From Lachnospiraceae bacterium (GTDB lineage: Bacteria > Bacillota > Clostridia > Lachnospirales > Lachnospiraceae), in the NCBI GenBank assembly GCA_009774625.1, contig VSOB01000099.1:1-5628 (forward strand): a DNA stretch of 5,628 nt. The letters run 5' to 3'. Below the pieces are notes generated by a model. That model had not been told where the DNA came from. It did not search any database and saw only the letters and a list, made by a program, of their open reading frames with translations. A program made the translations under genes and the position numbers. Shown piece by piece: positions 1 through 5,628 of this stretch (its first letter is position 1; the number at the start of each line of letters is the position of its first letter).

Positions 1-43
1 CTCCACGCTACTACGTTCTCGTGTGCTGGGTTCTGTTTATAAG

Positions 44-58
44 CAATGTGTTATAATT
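44..58 (+). promoter_or_regulatory. Extended -10 promoter ahead of the mobC-relaxase unit
   Basis: The sequence contains a perfect TATAAT (52-57) preceded by TG one base upstream (49-50), an extended -10 element of the sigma-A type. I see no convincing -35 hexamer at the expected distance, which extended -10 promoters tolerate. Transcription would start near 64 and give an untranslated leader of about 145 bases containing all four inverted repeats before mobC. The same 15 bases recur exactly at 2706-2720 in the second promoter. Assignment rests on motif match only. Confidence 0.6.
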
Positions 59-85
59 CAGGTGAATCATTTATTAGCAAGAATC

Positions 86-112
86 GAATTTGGACGTCCA
101 AACGCCAAATTC
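86..112. repeat. Inverted repeat A (11-bp stem, one bulge) containing a 14-bp palindrome
   Basis: GAATTTGG (86-93) pairs with CCAAATTC (105-112), and after a bulged A at 94, CGT (95-97) pairs with ACG (102-104), leaving the loop CCAA. The same bases also contain a perfect 14-bp palindrome TTTGGACGTCCAAA (89-102), so two mutually exclusive foldings exist. First element of the putative oriT. Confidence 0.75.
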
Positions 113-140
113 ACAAAAATAAAGGGGACTTTATTTTTGT
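113..140. repeat. Inverted repeat B (perfect 12-bp stem)
   Basis: ACAAAAATAAAG (113-124) and CTTTATTTTTGT (129-140) are perfect reverse complements separated by GGGA. It starts on the base after repeat A ends. Although the right arm is T-rich, the stem is almost entirely A-T and would make a poor intrinsic terminator, so a DNA-level role such as relaxosome binding is more likely. Confidence 0.8.
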
Positions 141-151
141 CATGTTTCAAT

Positions 152-167
152 TTGGGGCAATCCCCAA
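152..167. repeat. Inverted repeat C (perfect 6-bp stem)
   Basis: TTGGGG (152-157) and CCCCAA (162-167) are reverse complements around the loop CAAT. A second CCCC run follows at 169-172, so an alternative pairing of the G4 tract is possible. It is GC-rich against an AT-rich background, and is the third element of the putative oriT. Confidence 0.65.
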
Positions 168-181
168 TCCCCTTAGTAAAA

Positions 182-198
182 ATGTTCGCGGCGAACAT
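182..198. repeat. Inverted repeat D (perfect 8-bp arms) abutting the mobC ribosome binding site
   Basis: ATGTTCGC (182-189) and GCGAACAT (191-198) are perfect reverse complements around a single G. The repeat ends one base before the mobC Shine-Dalgarno sequence (GAGGT, 199-203). A compact odd-length dyad like this fits a dimeric ribbon-helix-helix protein site, which MobC itself could provide, or the last oriT element. Both are inferences. Confidence 0.7.
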
Positions 199-210
199 GA
201 GGTAGCACAT

Positions 211-645
211 ATGCCAAGAGAAAGAGAAGCGGAATATAACAAAAGCAGAAGGAAGAGCAGGAAAGTGACTTTCCGGGTATCAGAGGAAGAATATGATATG
301 ATAAAGGAAAATGCGGAGAAATGCCTGCTTCCGGTCAATACATATCTGCTTCATATGGTAAAGGATGGAGTTATTGTTATACAGAATTATGAGGGTTTGT
401 CCGAGCTGGCGAATGCCGTTAACAGGATTGGCGTGAATATCAACCAGATTGCTCATTTTGCGAATGAATATGGGTATGTTGAGAAGGGAGACTGGCAGGT
501 CATCAGAGAAAAGATGTGTGAGGTACATACAATGATGATGAATACGATCAGAACAAATACCGGAAAAGGGCTGGAAAGGAAGAAGCGGGTAATAAAAGAA
601 AAGTTGAAAGAGAAAAAGGCGGATGGCTTATATCAAAAACATTAA
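211..645 (+). CDS. mobC: MobC-family relaxosome accessory protein
   Basis: This 144-residue protein likely binds oriT and helps the relaxase melt and nick it. A very basic N-terminus (residues 3-18, rich in Arg/Lys) leads into VTFRVSEEEYDMI (19-31), a typical ribbon-helix-helix opening strand and helix. Residues 66-85 (LANAVNRIGVNINQIAHFAN) match the hallmark helix of the MobC family (L..iG.NiNQia..aN). The C-terminus is highly charged. The frame is open from 46, but I chose the ATG at 211 because it has a good ribosome binding site (GAGGT, 199-203, 8-base spacing), starts the family-like sequence, and the upstream codons fall in the inverted repeats. It overlaps the relaxase gene by 23 bases, implying translational coupling. 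Family call is strong; its DNA target is inferred. Confidence 0.88.
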   Translation: MPREREAEYNKSRRKSRKVTFRVSEEEYDMIKENAEKCLLPVNTYLLHMVKDGVIVIQNYEGLSELANAVNRIGVNINQIAHFANEYGYVEKGDWQVIREKMCEVHTMMMNTIRTNTGKGLERKKRVIKEKLKEKKADGLYQKH

Positions 646-2299
646 AATAAAAAAAACTGTGCAGAATTGTATTAATTATATAACCGATCCCAATAAGACA
701 CAGGATGGTGAGCTTGTATCATATGGTGGGACGGTGCCGGAATGTGCGAATATGATCTGGGAGGGTGTCAGGAAAAAGTATGGAAAAGACAATCAGATAA
801 AGGCCCATCATTTTGTCCAGTCATTTGACCCAAAGCATGAGATTACACCAGAAGAAGCGCAGAGGATAGGCACAGAACTGGCGGAAATGCAATTCAGGAA
901 ATATGGGTTTGAATATATTGTAGCCACGCATGTGGATTCTGGTGTGATTCATAATCATATTCTTGTTAATTCTGTTTCATCGACTACAGGGAGAAAGTAT
1001 CAGCACAACAACAGCAGGGATTTTAAAAAGAATCCCAATTCTTATATCAGGCTACGGCAGTTAAATATTGATGTATGCAGAAAATACGGGATTCCTGCAG
1101 TAGACATGCCCAAACTGGATGAATGGAAAAGAGAAGATGAGAAAGAAATTACAATTACAAAAAGGTATTCTGATTCTCCTGGCTACAGCAGGACAAAAGC
1201 ATATGACTCCTGGACAGAAAAGGAACTGACGAATAAGAGAAAGATCCGGGTGGATATTGATGAGGCAGTTATGGCAAGCTCCAGTTGGGATGAATATCTG
1301 GATGTGATGAAAAAGAAAGGCTATGAGATAAAGTGGCAGACAAAAAGTGGAGAGGCGAGAAAATATATAACGTATGTCATGGAGGGAGCGCAGCGTGGAC
1401 GACGGGATGTTTCTTTGAATTTTAGAGGAAAAAATGGGGAAATTGTTGACAGGTATAGCAGGCATGCCATCGAAAAAAGGATTCAGAAAATACAGAACAC
1501 TGAAAAAACTGTTTTGGTAAAGACAGTCAAAATTGAATATAAGAAAGTGGTGGTAAAAGGGGATTTTATGTTCCGGGGTTATTATATGGATGGAGCAAAA
1601 TATTTTTGTCATCCGAAGTATCGGATTATCAGGAAAAATGGGAGAACTTATTATGTGAAACGGGGTTTCCTTGAAACTTGGTATATAAAGCATTTTTTGA
1701 AAATGCCGGAAAAACTGGTTCGTGTGAATGGAAAATATGGCAATTTATCAGGCAGGCTGAGCCTGGAAGAAGAAAGGAAGATACGGGAAGAAGTTGCTAA
1801 AACGGTCCGAAGATGCGGACTGATATCTCAATATGGCATTCACTCTGCTGACGATGCGGAAAAAGTCCGGCTGCGATTTGCGGTTCGTTACCAGAATATT
1901 TTGAGCCAGATAGAAGATATAAAGCGGAGGATACAGGAAAATGACAGATACAATAGTCTGGCCGACATTTTGGAGTCCCTGGGACCAATAGGAGAAGAAT
2001 ATGCTTCTCTTACAGAAGGAAAAGAAAAGGCAGATTTTTATTTCCAACATAAATATGAAATTCAGAAGTTAAATTTTGCCAGACGCGAATTAAGCAGGGG
2101 GAATTATAGTATTGAGGAACTCTGGCCGATCAGGGAGGAGCGGAGCAGATTATATGCAGAGATGAAGGCATTGGTGAATCAACAGGAAGAGTATATGTTG
2201 AAAATATCTGATATGGAAAAAATAAAAGACCAGGTAAAGGGAATACATATCGGAACAAAGGAAAAGGAAGATGAGAAAGAAAGTGGCATTTTAAAGTAA
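623..2299 (+). CDS. Relaxase/mobilization nuclease (MOBP, VirD2-like)
   Basis: This 558-residue protein should nick one strand at oriT, stay covalently bound to the 5' end through a tyrosine, and pilot the strand into the recipient. The N-terminal relaxase domain spans about residues 1-165. Y19 in the context INYITDPNKT is the likely catalytic tyrosine; AHHFVQSF (61-68) matches motif II; and HVDSGVIHNH (103-112) supplies the metal-binding triad as H103, H110 and H112, with N115 just after. Residues 208-290 (IDEAV..S..W.EYL..M...GYEIKW, then VSLNFRGKNG) resemble the second conserved block of these relaxases. The C-terminal third (about 375-540) is charged and helical, probably for protein contacts. 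The ATG at 623 lies inside the end of mobC, just after AAAGG. Length is normal and all expected catalytic residues are present, so the enzyme looks intact. Family call is firm; the exact oriT is inferred. Confidence 0.93.
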   Translation: MAYIKNIKIKKTVQNCINYITDPNKTQDGELVSYGGTVPECANMIWEGVRKKYGKDNQIKAHHFVQSFDPKHEITPEEAQRIGTELAEMQFRKYGFEYIVATHVDSGVIHNHILVNSVSSTTGRKYQHNNSRDFKKNPNSYIRLRQLNIDVCRKYGIPAVDMPKLDEWKREDEKEITITKRYSDSPGYSRTKAYDSWTEKELTNKRKIRVDIDEAVMASSSWDEYLDVMKKKGYEIKWQTKSGEARKYITYVMEGAQRGRRDVSLNFRGKNGEIVDRYSRHAIEKRIQKIQNTEKTVLVKTVKIEYKKVVVKGDFMFRGYYMDGAKYFCHPKYRIIRKNGRTYYVKRGFLETWYIKHFLKMPEKLVRVNGKYGNLSGRLSLEEERKIREEVAKTVRRCGLISQYGIHSADDAEKVRLRFAVRYQNILSQIEDIKRRIQENDRYNSLADILESLGPIGEEYASLTEGKEKADFYFQHKYEIQKLNFARRELSRGNYSIEELWPIREERSRLYAEMKALVNQQEEYMLKISDMEKIKDQVKGIHIGTKEKEDEKESGILK

Positions 2300-2560
2300 G
2301 AGCATATTCATTATGTGAATGGTGAATATCGTGGGGATTCTGATATTGGAAAACTTGTGCACGATTTCAATTGTTCCAGGGCAGATGACATGAATTTTCA
2401 ATTGATGGCAGACCGTACAAGGTATCTGAAGGAAAATACAAGGGGAGTGATTGAGATGTGCCAGGTTATGAAAAATATGAGGACGGAATCTTTGAAAGAG
2501 ATTGCGCTTCGTATGTTAGCAGCCGGGAATCTGAAAAAAGGTTCTCGGCTTTATTTATGA
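2300..2560 (+). pseudogene. C-terminal remnant of an Rpn/PD-(D/E)XK nuclease family transposase
   Basis: The 86 codons after the relaxase stop read EHIHYVNGEYRGDSDIGKLV..FNCSRADDMNFQLMADRTRYLKE, then EMCQVMKNMRTESLKEIALRMLAAG. From memory this is the conserved C-terminal segment of the Rpn-like PD-(D/E)XK nuclease transposase family, abundant in gut Clostridia. Full members are about 300 residues. The N-terminal two thirds, including the nuclease active site, are absent, and the reading ends abruptly after LAAG with GNLKKGSRLYL, without the usual C-terminal tail. No ATG or good ribosome binding site precedes it; the only usable start is GTG at 2315. It lies in the same frame as the relaxase, separated only by the TAA at 2297-2299. 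I regard it as a dead fragment. The alternative, a small 81-residue expressed protein, is less likely. Confidence 0.72.
2521..2550 (+). repeat. Hairpin at the end of the transposase remnant
   Basis: AGCCGGGAA (2521-2529) pairs with TTCTCGGCT (2542-2550) with one G-U pair, enclosing a 12-base A-rich loop. A mixed T/A stretch follows rather than a clean T-run, so it is a weak terminator at best. It may help pause or stabilise the transcript just before the strong terminator downstream. Confidence 0.4.
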
Positions 2561-2604
2561 CAACGGAAAGTCCAGAGGTATGCTTTCCGTTGTTTTTTGT
2601 TTTG
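2560..2604 (+). terminator. Intrinsic terminator closing the mobC-relaxase unit
   Basis: CAACGGAAAG (2561-2570) and CTTTCCGTTG (2583-2592) form a perfect 10-bp stem, extendable by an A-T pair, around a 12-base loop. It is followed immediately by six T residues, then G and four more. Sequence and placement right after the last reading frame are those of a Rho-independent terminator. Confidence 0.88.
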
Positions 2605-2654
2605 ATCTATTATTTTTAAAAATATAATCCAAAAATTTATCATGAAATACTTCC

Positions 2655-2679
2655 GGACACAAACTTTTGTGTCCTTTTT
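2655..2679 (+). terminator. Second intrinsic terminator, just upstream of the next promoter
   Basis: GGACACAAA (2655-2663) and TTTGTGTCC (2666-2674) are perfect reverse complements (about 8 bp usable stem with a 4-base loop), followed by TTTTT (2675-2679). It lies about 55 bases after the first terminator and 12 bases before the next -35 hexamer, so it would insulate the second unit from read-through. Confidence 0.75.
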
Positions 2680-2691
2680 GATATCATAAAC

Positions 2692-2724
2692 TTGCAATTA
2701 TATCACAATGTGTTATAATTGCAA
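2692..2724 (+). promoter_or_regulatory. Promoter embedded in a 33-bp dyad operator
   Basis: The -35 TTGCAA (2692-2697) and perfect -10 TATAAT (2714-2719) are 16 bases apart, with TG at 2711-2712 giving an extended -10. This is a strong sigma-A-type promoter, with a start expected near 2726. The whole promoter lies in a dyad: TTGCAATTATA (2692-2702) is the exact reverse complement of TATAATTGCAA (2714-2724), and inside it CACA (2704-2707) pairs with TGTG (2709-2712) around A2708. Fifteen of sixteen base pairs match. Symmetry that covers both hexamers suggests a dimeric or tetrameric repressor site. The regulator is not in the window. Confidence 0.78.
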
Positions 2725-2772
2725 AAATTAATATATTACTATTTACTAAATAATCAAAGAAAGGAAGAACAA

Positions 2773-4656
2773 ATGGTAGATATTGATGTAACAGATGAGA
2801 TACTCAGTCTTTCCAAAGAAGGCGTCAGTGCGATGAAAGAACTGATAAAATTTGCCGGTCTGATCGGCTATGCCGGGTGGAAAATCTGGAAAGCCTCAGA
2901 AGAAAAGAAGCAGGAAAACAATGTGCTGAGTGGAATTGTAAATTTCAAAGATTTCGAAAAGGCGGCAGAGGGACAGGAAACCGAAACCATAGAATTGGAA
3001 AAAGCGTTTGACAGAGAACTGCTCAATGAATCTATGAAGAAATTTAACGTCGCTGTTTTTCTGGAAGAAAACTCAGATCATCCGAAGATGCATTATGGCA
3101 AAAACAGACTTAAGGCAGTCGGTTTGGCTCTGAAGGATTATGAAGCCAGATTGTTGGAAAAAGAAAAGGCAGAAGAGCAGCATGTTGAAGAAAAAGAGGG
3201 GATGACAGAGAGCCAGGCCGAAAATGTACGGGAGAACAACCGGACCGCAGATCAGTTATTTTATGTGGATGAGGAAAAGAAGCAGCAGGTTCCGTTTCTT
3301 TATTCCATATTGGATGAAGTCAGAAAGGATAGAATCAATGAAGCGCAGCTTCATAGTTACCAGAAGGATGGGATATCAGGTTCCAGAATAAGAGAGACTT
3401 TGACGCCTCCGGAAGGATTGTCCGGAAAAGACATACGGATTGGAGAAGAAAATAACAGTTTAAATCAGATCTTGAATAAAATGAGGCTGACCGGGGATGC
3501 TGCCCTGGACAGAAGCAGCATAGCAGAGAAAATATGTGCTGAAATACCGGAAGGAAATTTTATCAGTCTGCTGAATAACAAAGCAATTTGCTTTCTGGAT
3601 AATGAAGATCATTTTGTGTGTATGGATCTGGAAAATTATATTATGAAGGCGGACAGTCTGGAAGAAGGCCAGAAAGAACGCATCCAGAATGTATTTTCTG
3701 TGATATCTGAGCAGAAAAAGAATATACAGACAGATCTGGATATGACATTGCCCAGGGGATTTTCTGAAGAGAGAAAGCAGTTTATACAGGAGATGTATGA
3801 ATGCTGCATCCTCAGTCCGGATATTCTCAAAAATGATGCAAACGCCATCAGGAATTATATGGTTTCGCTGGAAGAAAAGAAGGACTTGACCTGGAAGGAT
3901 GTACTTCTTTGGGAGATAGCACAGGAAGGTCAGTTTGAATATGCAATGATAGGCATGGATGTTGAGCAGATAGAGAATATTTATGCTGCTAAATTAAGCG
4001 GGATTCCCAATGAATATATTCAGCACATGATCAGATATGAGTTTTCAGCAGATCAGATGAGGGGAACCATAGATATGCTGAATCATCATCGAAATATGTC
4101 TATTCAGAATATAGATGCACTCGCCGGAGAAATTGATGGAAAACAGGAACGGATTAAAGCTGCATTGATAAGGGGATATACAGAGGCTGAGACTGAGAAA
4201 AAGCTGAGTTTTGATGAGGTAAAAGAAAAGATAGCAGATGAAAAACTCAAATTCATGGCTTTTGATGAACTGGGAATGAGTAAAGTGAGTGCATTTGTTC
4301 CTGATCGGAATGCGCCGGATCATCAGGATGAAAATGGAATGGAATGGTTTGAAGCATACCGTAATCCGTATGGAGACAGGATCTTTGTAAATAGAGACAA
4401 ATCAGAAATCAAATACGAAGTGAAAATGGATAGCGAACCATTGACAGAGGGACAAAAGAGCCAATTGGGGAAACAGCAGGCCGTTTACCAGGACCAGAAA
4501 GGGGTTAAATACTATAGAAATAAAGGAAATCTGATCAATGAAAATGGAAAATCTGTAAGACAGGTAAAGGCGCCGTATCAGATCAGGAAGCCAGCAGAGA
4601 AGGAAGAGATGGATATGAGCAAAAATATGAAAGGAAAAACAGAGAAGGAAAGATAA
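2773..4656 (+). CDS. PcfB-like (DUF3801) accessory protein with a long uncharacterised extension
   Basis: This 627-residue soluble, acidic, helix-rich protein lies directly upstream of the coupling-protein gene. Residues 1-130 follow the PcfB/DUF3801 pattern: an opening helix (DEILSLSKEGVSAMKEL), a short hydrophobic stretch (24-39), a conserved-looking FDRELLNESMKKFNVAVFL (79-97), and a closing helix (112-130). PcfB of plasmid pCF10 is a relaxosome-associated partner of the coupling protein PcfC, so the position fits. Known PcfB proteins are about 130-150 residues; about 500 residues here are extra. That extension has a charged linker (128-170), a small possible beta domain (about 255-290), helical segments with EQIENIYAAKLSGIPNEYI and ADQMRGTIDML (398-436), and a basic, aromatic C-terminus (about 505-605). 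I do not recognise these parts. I chose ATG 2773 (GGAAG at 2763-2767, 5-base spacing) because the upstream TTG at 2719 lies within the promoter. Confidence 0.7.
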   Translation: MVDIDVTDEILSLSKEGVSAMKELIKFAGLIGYAGWKIWKASEEKKQENNVLSGIVNFKDFEKAAEGQETETIELEKAFDRELLNESMKKFNVAVFLEENSDHPKMHYGKNRLKAVGLALKDYEARLLEKEKAEEQHVEEKEGMTESQAENVRENNRTADQLFYVDEEKKQQVPFLYSILDEVRKDRINEAQLHSYQKDGISGSRIRETLTPPEGLSGKDIRIGEENNSLNQILNKMRLTGDAALDRSSIAEKICAEIPEGNFISLLNNKAICFLDNEDHFVCMDLENYIMKADSLEEGQKERIQNVFSVISEQKKNIQTDLDMTLPRGFSEERKQFIQEMYECCILSPDILKNDANAIRNYMVSLEEKKDLTWKDVLLWEIAQEGQFEYAMIGMDVEQIENIYAAKLSGIPNEYIQHMIRYEFSADQMRGTIDMLNHHRNMSIQNIDALAGEIDGKQERIKAALIRGYTEAETEKKLSFDEVKEKIADEKLKFMAFDELGMSKVSAFVPDRNAPDHQDENGMEWFEAYRNPYGDRIFVNRDKSEIKYEVKMDSEPLTEGQKSQLGKQQAVYQDQKGVKYYRNKGNLINENGKSVRQVKAPYQIRKPAEKEEMDMSKNMKGKTEKER

Positions 4657-4669
4657 TACGGGGATAAAA

Positions 4670-5628
4670 ATGGATAAAGATAAACCAAAATACGAATTTT
4701 ACATTATGTATGCTATTTGTGCCTTGTTTTTTCTTTATTATATCTGGCATACGGTCATATGCTATGACACGGGCAATGAAATCACATTTCTGGAGGCATT
4801 TCGTGAAGCGGATATAAGGATAAAGGAAAGCCCGTTTGATTTATATGCCACCCGGCATTTTATACGGGCTATGTCTCTTTCCATATTGGCTGCATTTATT
4901 GGTTTCCGTTATATCTTTTTTGTGAAAAGAAAAACGCTGTTTGGGAGAGAGCAGGGAAGCGGGAGATGGTCAACGAATGCCGAAGCTAAGAAGCTGGCTG
5001 ACAAAAAAGGAAATGAGGACAGGAACATGATCCTGACGGATGATGTACATATTACAATGGACACCCGTCAGACATTTTTGAACAACAATATTCTTGTTGT
5101 AGGCGGTTCTGGTTCGGGTAAGACCCGGTATCTGGTAAAACCGAATCTGATGCAGTGCGGAAGCAGCTATGTGATTACAGATCCGAAAGGAGAACTGCTG
5201 AAAAGCGTTGCATATATGTTAAAGCAGAATGGGTATGTAATTAAAGTACTCAATCTGATAGATCGAACCCATTCTGACTGTTATAACCCGATGGCATACA
5301 TACATAAACCTTCGGATGCATATAAACTGACAAATCAGATTATCAAAAACACAAATCCGGAAGGCAAAACGGGAGCAGGAGCAGATCCGTTCTGGGAAAA
5401 ATCGGAGATTCTTCTTATTTATGCGTTGATTTTGTATATGTGGATGGAGCTGGAAAGTGCGTCTGTAAATTTCAAAACATTGATGAAGCTGATCAGCATG
5501 GCTGATGCCAGTGAAGAAGATGAAAGTAGAAAGTCGGAGCTGGATTATATCTTTGAGGAACTGGAAGAACGGAAAGGAGATGGATATCTTCCGGTTGCTA
5601 TTTATAAAGATTTCAAAAAAGCGGCAGG
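4670..5628 (+). CDS. VirD4/TraG-like type IV coupling protein (5' part, runs off window)
   Basis: The first 319 residues are visible and the frame stays open to the window edge. This inner-membrane ATPase should recruit the relaxase-bound strand to the type IV secretion channel. Two membrane segments are seen (about 10-31 and 64-85). A cytoplasmic ATPase domain follows, with Walker A GGSGSGKT (145-152), then YVITDPKGELL (167-177), the conserved stretch after Walker A in this family, and NPMAYI (206-211). The region around DPFWEKSEILLIYALILYM (239-257) is also characteristic. Overall it resembles the clostridial VirD4-like group typified by CD1115. Walker B lies beyond the window, so catalytic completeness cannot be judged. 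ATG 4670 has GGGGA at 4660-4664 with 5-base spacing. It begins 13 bases after the PcfB-like gene, so the two are almost certainly cotranscribed from the 2692 promoter. Confidence 0.95.
   Translation, partial: MDKDKPKYEFYIMYAICALFFLYYIWHTVICYDTGNEITFLEAFREADIRIKESPFDLYATRHFIRAMSLSILAAFIGFRYIFFVKRKTLFGREQGSGRWSTNAEAKKLADKKGNEDRNMILTDDVHITMDTRQTFLNNNILVVGGSGSGKTRYLVKPNLMQCGSSYVITDPKGELLKSVAYMLKQNGYVIKVLNLIDRTHSDCYNPMAYIHKPSDAYKLTNQIIKNTNPEGKTGAGADPFWEKSEILLIYALILYMWMELESASVNFKTLMKLISMADASEEDESRKSELDYIFEELEERKGDGYLPVAIYKDFKKAA

Larger units (their letters stand above)
86..198. other. Candidate origin of transfer (oriT): four consecutive inverted repeats
   Basis: Four inverted repeats lie in 113 bases just upstream of the mobC and relaxase genes: 86-112, 113-140 (directly abutting the first), 152-167 and 182-198. 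In known conjugative systems of the MOBP class, oriT commonly sits next to the MobC/relaxase genes and carries inverted repeats near the nick site, recognised by the relaxase and its accessory protein. Position and structure therefore support oriT, but I do not recognise a known nic sequence and cannot place the cleaved bond. Alternative readings are protein operators for MobC autoregulation or RNA hairpins in the leader; these are not mutually exclusive. A reading frame crosses this region, but its sense is better explained by the palindromes than by coding. Confidence 0.6.

Noticed and set aside
113..140. Repeat B as an intrinsic terminator
   Set aside because: Its stem is nearly all A-T with no GC core, the T-rich stretch belongs to the stem itself, and it sits between a promoter and mobC.
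23..205. Open frame of 60 codons across the leader
   Set aside because: No ribosome binding site fits its start, it contains the promoter and all the inverted repeats, and the repeats explain the sequence constraint better than coding does.
46..210. N-terminal extension of mobC by 55 codons
   Set aside because: The start would lie inside the -10 region. The true start at 211 has a good ribosome binding site and begins the family-like sequence.
1061..1693. Long minus-strand open frame (210 codons) within the relaxase
   Set aside because: It is antisense to a clearly conserved relaxase, has no recognisable domain or ribosome site, and looks like the usual shadow of A-rich coding sequence; the same holds for the other minus-strand frames.
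2611..2628. TATTTTTAAAAATA palindrome with an overlapping TATAAT as an additional promoter
   Set aside because: Region is plain AT-rich, there is no convincing -35, and a terminator lies directly downstream at 2655-2679.
2719..2772. N-terminal extension of the PcfB-like protein by 18 codons from TTG
   Set aside because: The TTG overlaps the -10 hexamer and lies upstream of the expected transcription start. ATG 2773 has a proper ribosome binding site.
1..5628. CRISPR array, tRNA, rRNA or intact insertion sequence
   Set aside because: No regularly spaced repeats, no cloverleaf-like or rRNA-like segments, and no intact transposase or paired terminal repeats were seen.

Overview
The window reads as part of a conjugative or mobilizable element (ICE or plasmid type) from a Gram-positive host, most likely a gut Clostridia such as a Lachnospiraceae. 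The grounds are a moderately AT-rich, A-rich coding strand, purine-rich ribosome binding sites, and a gene set (MobC, MOBP-type relaxase, PcfB-like accessory protein, VirD4/TraG coupling ATPase) typical of Tn1549/CTn-like elements of that group. The host assignment is inference from gene content and style; no housekeeping gene is present.

Layout. Bases 1-43 carry no gene I can support. An extended -10 promoter (49-57) is followed by an unusual non-coding leader in which four separate inverted repeats are packed between 86 and 198. This is the best candidate for the element's origin of transfer (oriT). It is followed at once by a MobC-type relaxosome accessory gene (211-645) and, overlapping it by 23 bases, the relaxase gene (623-2299). 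Directly behind the relaxase stop, in the same frame, lies a decayed C-terminal fragment of an Rpn/PD-(D/E)XK nuclease-type transposase (2300-2560). Two intrinsic terminators (2560-2604 and 2655-2679) close this first unit.

The second unit begins with a strong promoter (-35 at 2692-2697, -10 at 2714-2719) lying inside a 33-base near-perfect dyad (2692-2724), which looks like an operator. It drives a 627-residue protein (2773-4656) whose first ~130 residues resemble the PcfB/DUF3801 family. Thirteen bases further is the 5' part of a VirD4/TraG-like type IV coupling protein (4670 to the window edge), with two membrane segments and a Walker A motif.

Together the genes describe the DNA-processing half of conjugation. 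MobC and the relaxase would bind and nick oriT, and the PcfB-like protein would help present the relaxosome to the coupling ATPase, which feeds the relaxase-bound strand to a secretion channel encoded outside the window. The two units share a 15-base exact promoter repeat (44-58 and 2706-2720), suggesting coordinated control. The most notable unexplained pieces are the four-palindrome leader, the promoter-spanning 33-base dyad, and the ~500-residue uncharacterised extension of the PcfB-like protein.
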